Positions 38,749 to 47,245 of a stretch of 64,000 bases of DNA are shown here, piece after piece. This stretch comes from Parapedobacter indicus (GTDB taxonomy: Bacteria > Bacteroidota > Bacteroidia > Sphingobacteriales > Sphingobacteriaceae), in NCBI RefSeq assembly GCF_900113765.1, contig NZ_FOQO01000001.1:682001-746000 (forward strand). Reading direction: 5' to 3'. The position numbers and the translations under genes are program-made. A model generated the notes under the pieces. The model worked only from the letters and a program-made list of their open reading frames with translations, made no database searches and was not told the DNA's origin. How positions within the stretch are numbered: the first letter of the stretch is position 1; the number at the start of each line of letters is the position of its first letter.

Positions 38749-39946
38749 ATGGAATTACCTGACAACAATTCAGAAAAATAACGTTCTTTCATCGATGATT
38801 ACCATCGTCGATGAAAGTCGCAATGAGATACTGAATGCGAACCAGCAAGATCTTGATGCGTTTCAGCGCGATGACCGGGCACTTTTCGACCGGCTGGTGG
38901 TCGATAGCGCTAAGGTGAACGGAATGATCGCCGCTATCCGCTCCGTAAGGGAACAGCCCGACCCAATCGGGCAGGTGCGATCATCGGGTGTATTGGGCAA
39001 TGGCCTGCGCATCGAAAACCGGACCGCGCCGTTCGGCACCATATTAATCATTTACGAATCGCGCCCCGATGTGACCATCGAGGCGGCGATGCTGGCGTTT
39101 AAGGCCAGCAACAGGATTCTACTGAAAGGGGGCAAGGAGGCGGTACATACCAACCAGGTACTAGTTAATTGCTGGCACAGGGCACTTGCCGAAAACGGTC
39201 TTACTGCTGACTGGATTCAGCTGTTTACACTGGATAGGCAGGCAACGCGTGAGTTTCTGAAAAACCCGTCACAGCCGGTGGACCTGATTGTTCCTCGCGG
39301 CGGCGACCGGCTGATCAATTTCGTCAAGGAACACGCGCGGTGCGCCGTGCTGGTAAGCGGCCGTGGCAATAATTTTGCCTACCTGGCTGCGGATGCCGAC
39401 TGGGAACAGGTCCTACCAATTATCATCAATGCGAAAACCGACAAAATCAGTGCCTGCAATGCGCTGGATAAGGTATTGGTGGATGAAGAAACGCCCGGAT
39501 TGGCGGCTAAGCTACGAAGGCTGGGAGCTGCACTGCGCGCTAAATCTGTGCAATTGGTGGCTGAAGAGTCGCTCTTACCGCTACTGGAAGGGGCGGAGCC
39601 AATAGCCGGCGAGTCCGTTTGGTATGAAGAATTTCTAGCGCCCAAAATCTGCTTTGGCTGGGTTGCGGGGGTAGAAAAAGCCACAAGGAAAATCAACCGG
39701 TACAGCGGCGGCCACTCCGCGGTGATTCTGACAGTCGATAAAGCGAAAGCAGACGTGTTTATGGAACAGGTAGACAGTGCAGCGGTGTATCACAACGCTT
39801 CCACGCGGTTTACGGACGGTGGCGCGATGGGGGTGGGTGCCGAATTGGCCATCAGTACAGATAAGTTGCACCACCGCGGTCCGCTGGGATTGGAACAATT
39901 GGTTACCAATAAATACTATGTGTATGGCAATGGGCATATCCGGTAG
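38749..39946 (+). CDS. proA: glutamate-5-semialdehyde dehydrogenase, start uncertain
   Basis: Reduces glutamyl-5-phosphate to the semialdehyde for proline synthesis. The first in-frame ATG is 38795 (383 residues), but the open frame upstream (38759-38794) still reads like the family N-terminus (LTTIQKNNVLSS), so about 12-15 residues are missing from that start. An ATG with plausible spacing at 38749 is one base out of frame. Either a non-ATG start (CTG 38759), a one-base deletion, or a real frameshift explains this. Catalytic Cys region SACNALDK (near residue 220) and NAD-binding segments are intact. Third gene of proC-proB-proA. Confidence 0.88.
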
Positions 39947-40044
39947 ACCGGTTTCGGCTTCCCATATATAATTTTGTGATTTTTGGCTAGTGAATGGAGA
40001 ATACACACTGAACAGCTCACCGGAGGTAATCCGTGCTTTTACGG

Positions 40045-40187
40045 ATCAATGATGGGCTATGGCCATCTTTTTCCTGATGGAGGAACTGGAGATCAAGCGC
40101 GAGCTTGTGGAAGGCGAGCTCTCATCGTTCAAAAAGGCAGCCCTGCCCATTCTTGCAGGATTTGGTGGAGTAGTGCATCGGGTGTGA
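40045..40187 (+). pseudogene. nhaA fragment
   Basis: Encodes the start of an Na+/H+ antiporter core: RINDGL then, after a one-base deletion at about 40,056, MAIFFLMEELEIKRELVEGE and LSSFKKAALPILAGFGGV, ending in a stop at 40187. The full NhaA would be about 400 residues. The intact nhaA at 42,531-43,772 carries the corresponding segment with clear differences (KRELIDGELASPKQAALPIL), so this fragment comes from a different, lost paralogue. Confidence 0.82.
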
Positions 40188-40218
40188 AAATGGGGAGGCT
40201 AAACTCCAATGCCGGCGG

Positions 40219-41673
40219 TTAACGGACGCTATCGGGTTCGTTTTTGACAGGCTGCTCCCAATAGGCGGCTCCTTTGATCCCGTGTTCCTGCGGATGGAAC
40301 TCCGGATCTTTTCCTGCTTGTTTTTGTCTCCGGTAATCGCGTAACACACGAAGAGCAGGTTTGCGCAACAGCAGGATGGCAATGAGGTTTAGCCAAGCCA
40401 TCAGTCCAACTCCGATATCCCCCAGCGTCCAGGCCACCGCTGCAGTCTTCACTGTACCGTAGTACGTAGCTGCCATGATCAGGATACGCAGACCCCACAC
40501 CGCCCATTTCTGCCGTCCATTCTTGTCGAGGTAACTCAGATTAGTCTCGGCCATATAGTAATACGCGAGAATGGTGGTAAACGCGAAGAACAGTAAGGCA
40601 ATCGCAACAGCGGGCGCACCAAATGCCGGGAAATGCGAAGCAATGGCCTGCTGGGTATACGCCGGACCGATCTCGATGCCAGGAATGTTTTCAACCAAGT
40701 AACCGCCGTCGGGATTCTGCACGTTATATTGGCCGGTAAACAGGATCATGAATGCCGTAGCGGTACATACAAACAGCGTATCCACGTATACAGAAAACGC
40801 CTGCACCAGTCCTTGCTTTGCGGGATGGCTTACTTCGGCCGCCGCCGCAGCATGCGGGGCGGTTCCCTGTCCGGCTTCATTGGAATAGATGCCGCGTTTT
40901 ACACCCCAGGCAATCGCCATGCCGATAACACCTGCAAAAGCCGGTTCGAAATTGAACGCTGACTTAAGGATCAGCAGAAATACATCCGGAATTTGCGTAA
41001 AATGAAACGCAATGATCACGAGAGCCAATAGAATATATCCACCGGCCATAAACGGTACAACGACTTCGGCTACTTTGGCAATACGCTTAACCCCTCCGAT
41101 GATGATGAGCCCCAGCAGAACGACCAGTCCGATGCCGGTATATTCAACAGGGATCGCAAATGCATTATGGCTGCTTAGTGCAATGCTATTGCTTTGAACA
41201 CCCGGCAAAAATAACGCTGTACTCAATATAGTGGCTATGGCAAATACGATGGCATACCATTTTATACCAAGCCCTTTTTCAATGTAGAAAGCCGGTCCGC
41301 CGCGGTATTGTCCGTCTTTTACCTCCTTGTAGATTTGCCCGAGCGTGGCTTCCACATAGGCCGAGGCGCTGCCCAGAAAAGCAATGAGCCACATCCAGAA
41401 AACCGCTCCCGGGCCGCCCATGGCGATGGCGGTGGCTACCCCTGCGATATTACCGGTACCTATTCGGCCCGATAGTGCCAACGCGAAGGCCTGGAACGAT
41501 GACACACCAGCTTTTGATCCTGTGCTTCCGAAAAGCAATTTAACCATGTCTTTCAGGTACCGGATTTGCAGAAAGCCGGTGGTAAACGAGAAATATACGC
41601 CCGTTGCCAGACAAAGTATAATCAGTGCATTGCTCCAAATGATATTGTTAATTGCGTTGATCGTTTCTTCCAT
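40219..41673 (-). CDS. alanine/sodium symporter (AGCS family)
   Basis: 484 residues with about 11 membrane helices. AGCS motifs: GVSSFQAFALALSGRIGTGNIAGVATAIAMGGPGAVFWMW (near residues 55-95), GGPAFYIEKGLG and the block GVKRGIYSNEAGQGTAPHAAAAAEV. Co-imports sodium with alanine or glycine in the inner membrane. The 3' end lies next to an nhaA fragment and the 5' end faces the universal stress/nhaA pair on the same strand. It is clearly different in sequence from the decayed AGCS copy upstream. Confidence 0.93.
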   Translation of the reverse strand: MEETINAINNIIWSNALIILCLATGVYFSFTTGFLQIRYLKDMVKLLFGSTGSKAGVSSFQAFALALSGRIGTGNIAGVATAIAMGGPGAVFWMWLIAFLGSASAYVEATLGQIYKEVKDGQYRGGPAFYIEKGLGIKWYAIVFAIATILSTALFLPGVQSNSIALSSHNAFAIPVEYTGIGLVVLLGLIIIGGVKRIAKVAEVVVPFMAGGYILLALVIIAFHFTQIPDVFLLILKSAFNFEPAFAGVIGMAIAWGVKRGIYSNEAGQGTAPHAAAAAEVSHPAKQGLVQAFSVYVDTLFVCTATAFMILFTGQYNVQNPDGGYLVENIPGIEIGPAYTQQAIASHFPAFGAPAVAIALLFFAFTTILAYYYMAETNLSYLDKNGRQKWAVWGLRILIMAATYYGTVKTAAVAWTLGDIGVGLMAWLNLIAILLLRKPALRVLRDYRRQKQAGKDPEFHPQEHGIKGAAYWEQPVKNEPDSVR

Positions 41674-41725
41674 AATTAGCTATTGATACGCTCGGTTTAT
41701 TGTTTACAGGCCGCTAAGATAGGAA

Positions 41726-42556
41726 TTATCGACCAATGAATACGGGAGTTTTGGCCTGCATGACAATTTCTTTGGATAAACTCTTATCGAGCAGCTTATC
41801 CAGGAAGTTTCGTTCGGTAAGGGTGATTGCCAAGAGGTCGACATTGAAACCGCTTACGATTTTGTGCACGACAGCGATGTCTTCCTTACCGTGTTCCAGC
41901 TCCCAGTCCATGTTTACAATCGGAGTGTTGGCCTGCAATTCCATGGCATAGACGGCAAGTTTTTTGAAATCGGCGTCTCGCGGCAATTGTTCTTTTTCAT
42001 GAATATGCACGACCAGGTAGTTGACCTGTTCGCTTCCGAACAGGGAGTAGAGCGACGTGATGGTTTGATGGTCTTGCGGCCGGTAGTCGGTAAAAAATGC
42101 GATGTTGTTGAAATCAATGTGATCGACACTAATGGGTACGGCTAGGAGCGGGATAGGCAGGGATTCGGCTACTTCGTAAGTATTAGTGCCAATGAATTGG
42201 TATTTCAGGCCGGTGGCACCCCCTGTGCCCATCACGATGAGGTCAATGGAAATTTCTTTGGCTAGTTCATGGATTAAGGCCACCATGTTTCCTCTCCTAC
42301 AAATTGTTTTTATCGATCCATTAAAAAAAAAGGTAGAGACGGTGTCCGCAAACATGGCCATGCCCTGTTCGGCTTCTTCCAATGCCCGCTGCTCATCCCG
42401 CGCATTGTTGCGCTCGCTCTGGAAACCCGATTGGAATGCGGAATAGGCATGGAACAAATAAACGGTTGCATTTGACTGATGGGCCAGGCATAATGCACAC
42501 TCGGCAGCTTTTAATGCGTGGTCCGAAAAATCAGTGGGCACCAATATGTTGTTCAT
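41726..42556 (-). CDS. universal stress protein, tandem Usp domains
   Basis: 276 residues: two Usp domains (about 1-145 and 150-276). The first opens with ILVPTDFSDHALKAAECAL and has the nucleotide-binding GTGGATGLKYQFIGTNTYEV near residues 110-130. Cytosolic stress protein, commonly ATP-binding. It overlaps the nhaA stop by 26 bases downstream on the same strand, so nhaA and this gene are co-transcribed and stress-linked. Confidence 0.9.
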   Translation of the reverse strand: MNNILVPTDFSDHALKAAECALCLAHQSNATVYLFHAYSAFQSGFQSERNNARDEQRALEEAEQGMAMFADTVSTFFFNGSIKTICRRGNMVALIHELAKEISIDLIVMGTGGATGLKYQFIGTNTYEVAESLPIPLLAVPISVDHIDFNNIAFFTDYRPQDHQTITSLYSLFGSEQVNYLVVHIHEKEQLPRDADFKKLAVYAMELQANTPIVNMDWELEHGKEDIAVVHKIVSGFNVDLLAITLTERNFLDKLLDKSLSKEIVMQAKTPVFIGR

Positions 42557-43772
42557 TTGCTTTCAGGTTGGCAGTTTTTTGATATTTGTTGTTCTTTTGA
42601 CGTTTAGCAATAATGTGAAGGACCAGCGCACCTGCTGCTGCAGAAAGCAAAGAGGCCGAGAGAATGGCGAATTTCGCCTCAGATAATAAGGTGTGGTCAC
42701 CAGAAAAGGAAAGTACGGCAATGAAAATGGACATGGTAAAGCCGATGCCTGCAAGCATTCCCACTCCCCATAAATGTTTCCACTGCGCTTTGTGGGGTTT
42801 GGCGCATATGCCCAGTTTGACGGATAACCAGGAGATGGAAAAAATACCCAGGGGTTTGCCGAGGAATAGTCCCAGAACAATTCCCAGTCCCAAGGGGGTG
42901 GCAAGACCGCCTACCATGCCATCCACAAAAGTGATATTGGTATTTGCCAATGCGAAGATGGGCATAATGATGATATTTACGGGTTTGGAAAGGAAGTGAG
43001 CCAACGTTTCCAACGGGGGATGCTTCGCTTTCCCAGGTTTAACCGGTATGGTGAATGCGGTGAGTACACCGGCGATGGTGGCATGGATGCCCGAGTGATG
43101 AATAAAATACCACATGACCATGCCTGGAATCAGATAGAATGCCAGGTTTTTTATGCCCATCCGGTTAAATACCAAAAGCAATGAAAATATCAATCCTGCG
43201 TAAAGTAAATAGGTGTAGTGTAATTCAGCGGCGTAAAAAAGCGCGATGACGATGATGGCCATTAAGTCATCCACGATGGCCAGTGCAGCCAGGAAAACTT
43301 TAAGCGACAACGGAACCCGGTCGCCCAGCAATGTCACAATGGCTAGTGCAAAAGCGATATCGGTAGCCATGGGGGTAGCCCACCCCGCGATCGTCTCCTT
43401 TCCGAAATTTAAAAGTGTAAAAATCAATGCGGGAGCAAGTACGCCACCAAGCGCACCTAGGATCGGTAGCGCCGCTTGTTTTGGAGATGCCAACTCGCCG
43501 TCGATCAGTTCCCGCTTTATCTCCAGTCCCACCAGCAGAAAAAAGACGACCATTAGCCCATCGTTAATCCAAAGCAAAATGGGATAGTTTAGGTGTAGTT
43601 GATCAGATTCGTATCCTATTTTTTGATTTAAAAAAGCTTCAAAGTATGTATTTAATGGTGAATTTGCAATTATCAATGAAAGAATCACGCATCCGATTAG
43701 TATAATTCCGGGTCCTGTGCTAGAACCAACAAATGATTTAAGGATTCTTGTTAAATTATTCAGCATGATCAC
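42531..43772 (-). CDS. nhaA: Na+/H+ antiporter NhaA
   Basis: About 411-413 residues, 12 membrane helices. The key NhaA features are present: GLEIKRELIDGEL near residue 82, ATPMATDIAFALAIVTLLGDRVP and the acidic pair in LAALAIVDDLMAIIVIA (Asp-Asp near residue 165). Expels sodium in exchange for protons. Start at 43772 or the in-frame ATG two codons on (43766). Its 3' end overlaps the universal stress gene by 26 bases. AT-rich untranscribed-looking sequence of about 125 bases separates it from yqgE. Confidence 0.95.
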   Translation of the reverse strand: MIMLNNLTRILKSFVGSSTGPGIILIGCVILSLIIANSPLNTYFEAFLNQKIGYESDQLHLNYPILLWINDGLMVVFFLLVGLEIKRELIDGELASPKQAALPILGALGGVLAPALIFTLLNFGKETIAGWATPMATDIAFALAIVTLLGDRVPLSLKVFLAALAIVDDLMAIIVIALFYAAELHYTYLLYAGLIFSLLLVFNRMGIKNLAFYLIPGMVMWYFIHHSGIHATIAGVLTAFTIPVKPGKAKHPPLETLAHFLSKPVNIIIMPIFALANTNITFVDGMVGGLATPLGLGIVLGLFLGKPLGIFSISWLSVKLGICAKPHKAQWKHLWGVGMLAGIGFTMSIFIAVLSFSGDHTLLSEAKFAILSASLLSAAAGALVLHIIAKRQKNNKYQKTANLKANEQHIGAH

Positions 43773-43897
43773 GCAAAAATAATATTAAATTTGATCATGT
43801 GATGATGTTTTTAATATATTTTTAGAAATTATAACAATAAAATTAGTTAATATCTGGTTATTAAATCAAATTTATAAAAACTTCCCTTCCATAGGGA

Positions 43898-44464
43898 TTA
43901 ATTCCACATTGGATTCTGCGGAAAATTGGCAACATGCGCATACTTTGGCCCCAAAGACACAATCGCTTCCTTCCAAAGGTTTTCTCCGTCGTTGCCGAAC
44001 GTAATGTCCGGATTGTAATGGTTGCTGATTACCCAGGTATTTTCGTTGAGTTCATTTTCCAATTGGCCAGGGCTCCATCCCGAGTAGCCGATGAAAAATT
44101 TAACTTCATCGGGTGCGATATCTCCATTGCGTATGAGGATTTTAAGGCTTTCGAAGTTCCCTCCCCAATAAATACCGTTGCCAAGGCCCACACCGCTATG
44201 TAATTTGTCGTAGCATTTGTGTATAAAATGGATGCTCTCCTGTGCAACGGGACCGCCGAAAAATAGGGGGAAATCTGCTTCAGGAACATCGTCCAGAACA
44301 TCTTTGAGTTGTAACACCGCGGGTTGGTTGAGCACATAGCCTACAGTGCCGTCTTCCGCGTGGTGTTCACACAACAACACAACGGCTCGTTGAAAATTGG
44401 GATCCAGCATAAACGGCTCTGAGATGAGCAGGCTTGCAATTTGGGGAATATTTTTATTGAACAT
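43898..44464 (-). CDS. YqgE/AlgH family protein
   Basis: 188 residues. Family signatures: LLISEPFMLDPNFQRAVVLLCEH near the N-terminus and FFGGPVAQESIHFIH around residue 92, with a conserved FIGYSGWSPGQLENEL segment near 144. Function is not established; the family has been tied to transcriptional effects in a few bacteria. Soluble. Upstream of surE on the same strand by 50 bases... the order here is surE (ending 44516) then yqgE start at 44464, so the two may be one transcript. Confidence 0.85.
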   Translation of the reverse strand: MFNKNIPQIASLLISEPFMLDPNFQRAVVLLCEHHAEDGTVGYVLNQPAVLQLKDVLDDVPEADFPLFFGGPVAQESIHFIHKCYDKLHSGVGLGNGIYWGGNFESLKILIRNGDIAPDEVKFFIGYSGWSPGQLENELNENTWVISNHYNPDITFGNDGENLWKEAIVSLGPKYAHVANFPQNPMWN

Positions 44465-44515
44465 GATGTTTCTCGTTAACGTACTGTAAATGTAACAAAA
44501 ATATTTTCCTCCAGC

Positions 44516-45259
44516 TCACTGTTCCCATTTCTCGGTCTCAATCAGGTTACTCAATTTTTTTTCGTCAGTTAGGTCAAGGCGCAGTGGGGTAACGGAGACA
44601 TAGCCGTTTTCCACCGCCCAGCGGTCAGTACCCTTGTCTGCCGGTTCCAATGGAATTACCGTAAACCAGTAGTGTTTTCGATCCATAGGGTCTTTTCCAG
44701 GCACGATTTTCCCATCGTAAAACCGCATTGACTGTCTCGTCCAGCATATGCCGGACGGTTGCTTAGGGTAGTTTACGTTGTAGAGTCCTATTTCGTTAGG
44801 ATCTGCCAACAGCAATTTTAACGTCTTTTCGACATAAGGGGCGAGCGCTGCAAAATCCGGTTCAGAATTTCCGGCTGGGGTACTCAATGCGATTCCTTTT
44901 TTTCCGAACAACACAGCTTGCTTGGCGGCGGCCAACGTCCCAGAATGCCACATAGAATTTCCTAAATTCGGCCCCATGTTAATTCCCGACAAGACTACCT
45001 GAATGTTGTTGCGTAGGTGTGTGCCGAGTGCTACGCAATCGGCTGGTGTGCCGTTGACCCGATATGCCTCGATACCTGGGAATTCAATAGGAGACTTTTT
45101 ATAAGATAGCGGCCGGGAGTGAGTTACGGCATGGCCCATTGACGACTGTTCTACGTCGGGTGCGACTACGACAACCTCTCCAAACTGGGAGGCGATTCTT
45201 GCCAAAGAGCTGATACCGGGGCTGTATATGCCGTCGTCGTTGGTAACTAAAATCCGCAT
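44516..45259 (-). CDS. surE: 5'-nucleotidase SurE
   Basis: 247 residues from the ATG at 45259, which opens the conserved motif MRILVTNDDGIYSPG with the metal-binding DD (residues 8-9). Other motifs: EQSSMGHAVT (about 40-49), VNGTPADCVALG and SGINMGPNLGNSMWHSGT. Hydrolyses nucleoside 5'-monophosphates and survives in stationary phase. The open frame continues 227 codons upstream on this strand over the divergent lipid-kinase gene, but that extension is a shadow. Divergent from the lipid kinase by about 118 bases. Confidence 0.93.
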   Translation of the reverse strand: MRILVTNDDGIYSPGISSLARIASQFGEVVVVAPDVEQSSMGHAVTHSRPLSYKKSPIEFPGIEAYRVNGTPADCVALGTHLRNNIQVVLSGINMGPNLGNSMWHSGTLAAAKQAVLFGKKGIALSTPAGNSEPDFAALAPYVEKTLKLLLADPNEIGLYNVNYPKQPSGICWTRQSMRFYDGKIVPGKDPMDRKHYWFTVIPLEPADKGTDRWAVENGYVSVTPLRLDLTDEKKLSNLIETEKWEQ

Positions 45260-45377
45260 AATAATTGTATTAACGATGCATTTCCAGGGATGCAATCTAA
45301 ACCCTTGTGGTTTTAAAACAAGTCTTCTTGATTTTTTGTTTGGATGAGTATGCATAATCAAGCAATATATATCACAC

Positions 45378-46292
45378 ATGCAAGCCGCTAAACACGCCCA
45401 ATTGTTGCATAATCCCAAAGCGGGAGATGGCGACCACATGAGAGAAGACCTAATCCAGACCGTTGCGTCCTGCGGGTTTACCTGCGGATATGTTTCAACA
45501 AAGGCAAAAGGGTGGGATCGTTTAAAGAACAAAACCTTATTGGTGGTCATTGCCGGAGGCGACGGTACGGTAAGGCAGGTATTAAAGCGACTATTGCGGC
45601 GGCGGATATTGGATAAACGGTTGGTCGTCGCATTATTGCCGGCCGGTACCGCAAATAATTTTGCAAAGACTTTGGGTATTCCCTCGTCGCTTTCTGGATT
45701 GAAGCGTGCAATTATGAGCTGGCAGGTCAAGAAAATTGATATCGGGGCCATCGGTAACCTGTCCGGTGCAAAATTCTTTTTGGAAGGTATGGGATGTGGC
45801 TTGCTGCCAAGATTGATCAAAGAAATGAAAACGGTCGATCTTTCAGGAGTAGAAACAGCAGACGAAGAATTGACTCTTGCGCTGGATAAATTGATTGAAA
45901 TCTCACAACTATACAAGCCAAAGCGGAGCACCTTGACCATAGATGGAATCCGGTATGAGGACAGTTATCTCTTGGTGGAGGTGCTGAACATCCGATCAGT
46001 GGGACCCAATGTTGTGCTTGCTCCCAAAGCAGACCCTACCGATGGAAAATTCCAGGTAGCATTGTTAAAGGAGGCGGATCGGGAAGCGTTTATCACCTAT
46101 CTTGGGCAGTTACGCCGTCCGCAATCGGGAAGACGTCCAAAGGTTCCCTGGCAACTTGTTGAAGTGAGCTGTTCGTTAACCTTACGCTGCGAGAATCGGT
46201 TACTACATGTTGACGACGAGTTAATCGACTTAAAAGAATCACAGCTTGTAAAAGTAGAAGTCCGGCAGGGTATCGTGGATATTATTGTTTGA
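45378..46292 (+). CDS. diacylglycerol/lipid kinase family protein
   Basis: 304 residues with the DAGK catalytic domain: HNPKAGDGDH (10-19), the ATP-binding VVIAGGDGTVRQVL (56-69) and PAGTANNFAKTLGIP (87-101). Belongs to the YegS/BmrU-type family that phosphorylates lipids (or a sphingosine-like base, as Sphingobacteriaceae contain sphingolipids; inference). Soluble, membrane-associated. Its 3' end overlaps the convergent HAD gene by 11 bases. Confidence 0.88.
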   Translation: MQAAKHAQLLHNPKAGDGDHMREDLIQTVASCGFTCGYVSTKAKGWDRLKNKTLLVVIAGGDGTVRQVLKRLLRRRILDKRLVVALLPAGTANNFAKTLGIPSSLSGLKRAIMSWQVKKIDIGAIGNLSGAKFFLEGMGCGLLPRLIKEMKTVDLSGVETADEELTLALDKLIEISQLYKPKRSTLTIDGIRYEDSYLLVEVLNIRSVGPNVVLAPKADPTDGKFQVALLKEADREAFITYLGQLRRPQSGRRPKVPWQLVEVSCSLTLRCENRLLHVDDELIDLKESQLVKVEVRQGIVDIIV

Positions 46293-46920
46293 TCAATCCT
46301 AATTTTTCCAATAAAGAAGGCAGTGAATTGCTCGGTTCGAGCAGGTGTGCCTGCAATCCCAGCCGCTGCGCAGTTTCGATATGCTGAGGGCTGTCGTCTA
46401 CAAACAAGGTGCGTACAGGATCGAGCGAATGATTATTCAATATAAAATCGAAAATTTCCCGATCAGGTTTTCGCATCCGCAGTAAATGAGAATAATAGTC
46501 TTTTTCGAAGAACCCAGTGTTGTCCTTCAGGCCAAATTCGCGGTTGAGGTGAGCCATGATCCAAGCGTAATGAATTTCGTTGTTGTTGCTCAGCAAAAAA
46601 GTACGATAACGTTTTTTAAGGTCGTGTAATAATTCATGGTGGCCGGCCCGTACGCCAATAAGTAAGCTATTCCATGCTGTGTCGATCGCTTCGTCGTTCA
46701 GCACGGGATTGCCGGTAGCTTTACGGATTTCGTCACGGAATTGAGCTGCAGTAATGAGTCCTTTGTCGAATGCATCAAACAGTGCGTGTTGTGCCCTATG
46801 TCCATAAAAGGTGTCGACTTCAGGAATACCCAGATCGATGAATGACTGTCGTAATCTGGAAAAATCGATATCGAACAATACATTGCCATAATCGAGGATG
46901 ATGTTCTCAATAATTTGCAT
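46282..46920 (-). CDS. HAD-family phosphatase
   Basis: 212 residues from the ATG at 46920. HAD motifs: IILDYGNVLFDIDF (7-20; here the second Asp of DxD is replaced by N, as in YihX-like phosphatases), TFLLSNNNE for motif II, RMRKPDREIFDFIL for the Lys motif and LFVDDSPQHIETA for motif IV. Probably dephosphorylates a sugar phosphate or nucleotide. Upstream in-frame Met at 46971 lies in tRNA-promoter DNA and is less likely. Confidence 0.85.
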   Translation of the reverse strand: MQIIENIILDYGNVLFDIDFSRLRQSFIDLGIPEVDTFYGHRAQHALFDAFDKGLITAAQFRDEIRKATGNPVLNDEAIDTAWNSLLIGVRAGHHELLHDLKKRYRTFLLSNNNEIHYAWIMAHLNREFGLKDNTGFFEKDYYSHLLRMRKPDREIFDFILNNHSLDPVRTLFVDDSPQHIETAQRLGLQAHLLEPSNSLPSLLEKLGLIKQ

Positions 46921-46973
46921 AAAAATTTCAGAATATATGCGCAAAGATGTAAATTTGCACCCGCAAAACAATA

Positions 46974-46981
46974 TAAATTTG
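46974..46981 (+). promoter_or_regulatory. TAnnTTTG -7 box of tRNA-Met
   Basis: TAAATTTG (46974-46981) sits 5 bases before the tRNA, and a second copy TAAATTTG lies at 46950-46957; either could serve as the -7 element. Confidence 0.5.
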
Positions 46982-46985
46982 CACT

Positions 46986-47059
46986 GCGCCTATAGCTCAG
47001 TTGGTTAGAGTAGAAGACTCATAATCTTTTGGTCCCTGGTTCGAGCCCAGGTGGGCGCA
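46986..47059 (+). tRNA. tRNA-Met (CAT)
   Basis: Acceptor GCGCCTA (46986-46992) pairs with TGGGCGC (47052-47058), discriminator A, no encoded CCA. D-arm GCTC, anticodon CAT (47020-47022), T-arm CCTGG/CCAGG. Elongator Met is likely; a CAU-reading Ile2 tRNA is the alternative. The integrase gene lies 186 bases downstream, so the 3' half of this tRNA is the probable attachment site of the element. Confidence 0.93.
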
Positions 47060-47060
47060 C
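47025..47060 (+). other. probable attL: integrative element joined at the 3' end of tRNA-Met
   Basis: The tRNA 3' half is followed within 200 bases by a tyrosine-recombinase gene, the standard layout of an element inserted in a tRNA. The matching attR repeat of this 3' segment should lie at the right end, outside the window. Exact core not determinable here. Confidence 0.5.
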
Positions 47061-47068
47061 AAGTCGAA

Positions 47069-47103
47069 AAAGTCGTTTTCCCGTAAGGAAAACGGCTTTT
47101 TTC
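47069..47103 (+). terminator. terminator after tRNA-Met
   Basis: AAGTCGTTTTCC pairs with GGAAAACGGCTT (one G-U) and ends in a T-run. Confidence 0.8.
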
Positions 47104-47245
47104 GTTTCTTAGGGCACTTTAGGAGCATCTGCTCTACGCCATTTCGGATACCTCGATACGGCGAGACTTGCATAGATTTTTGTTGAACTTCACGTAAAAG
47201 TGTTACAAATGTGTTACAGCTTTTACGTGCCTATTCGAAAGAACT

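Noticed and set aside
45260..45940. N-terminal extension of the surE open frame
   Set aside because: The extension lies antisense to the lipid kinase and is not conserved with SurE; SurE starts at 45259.
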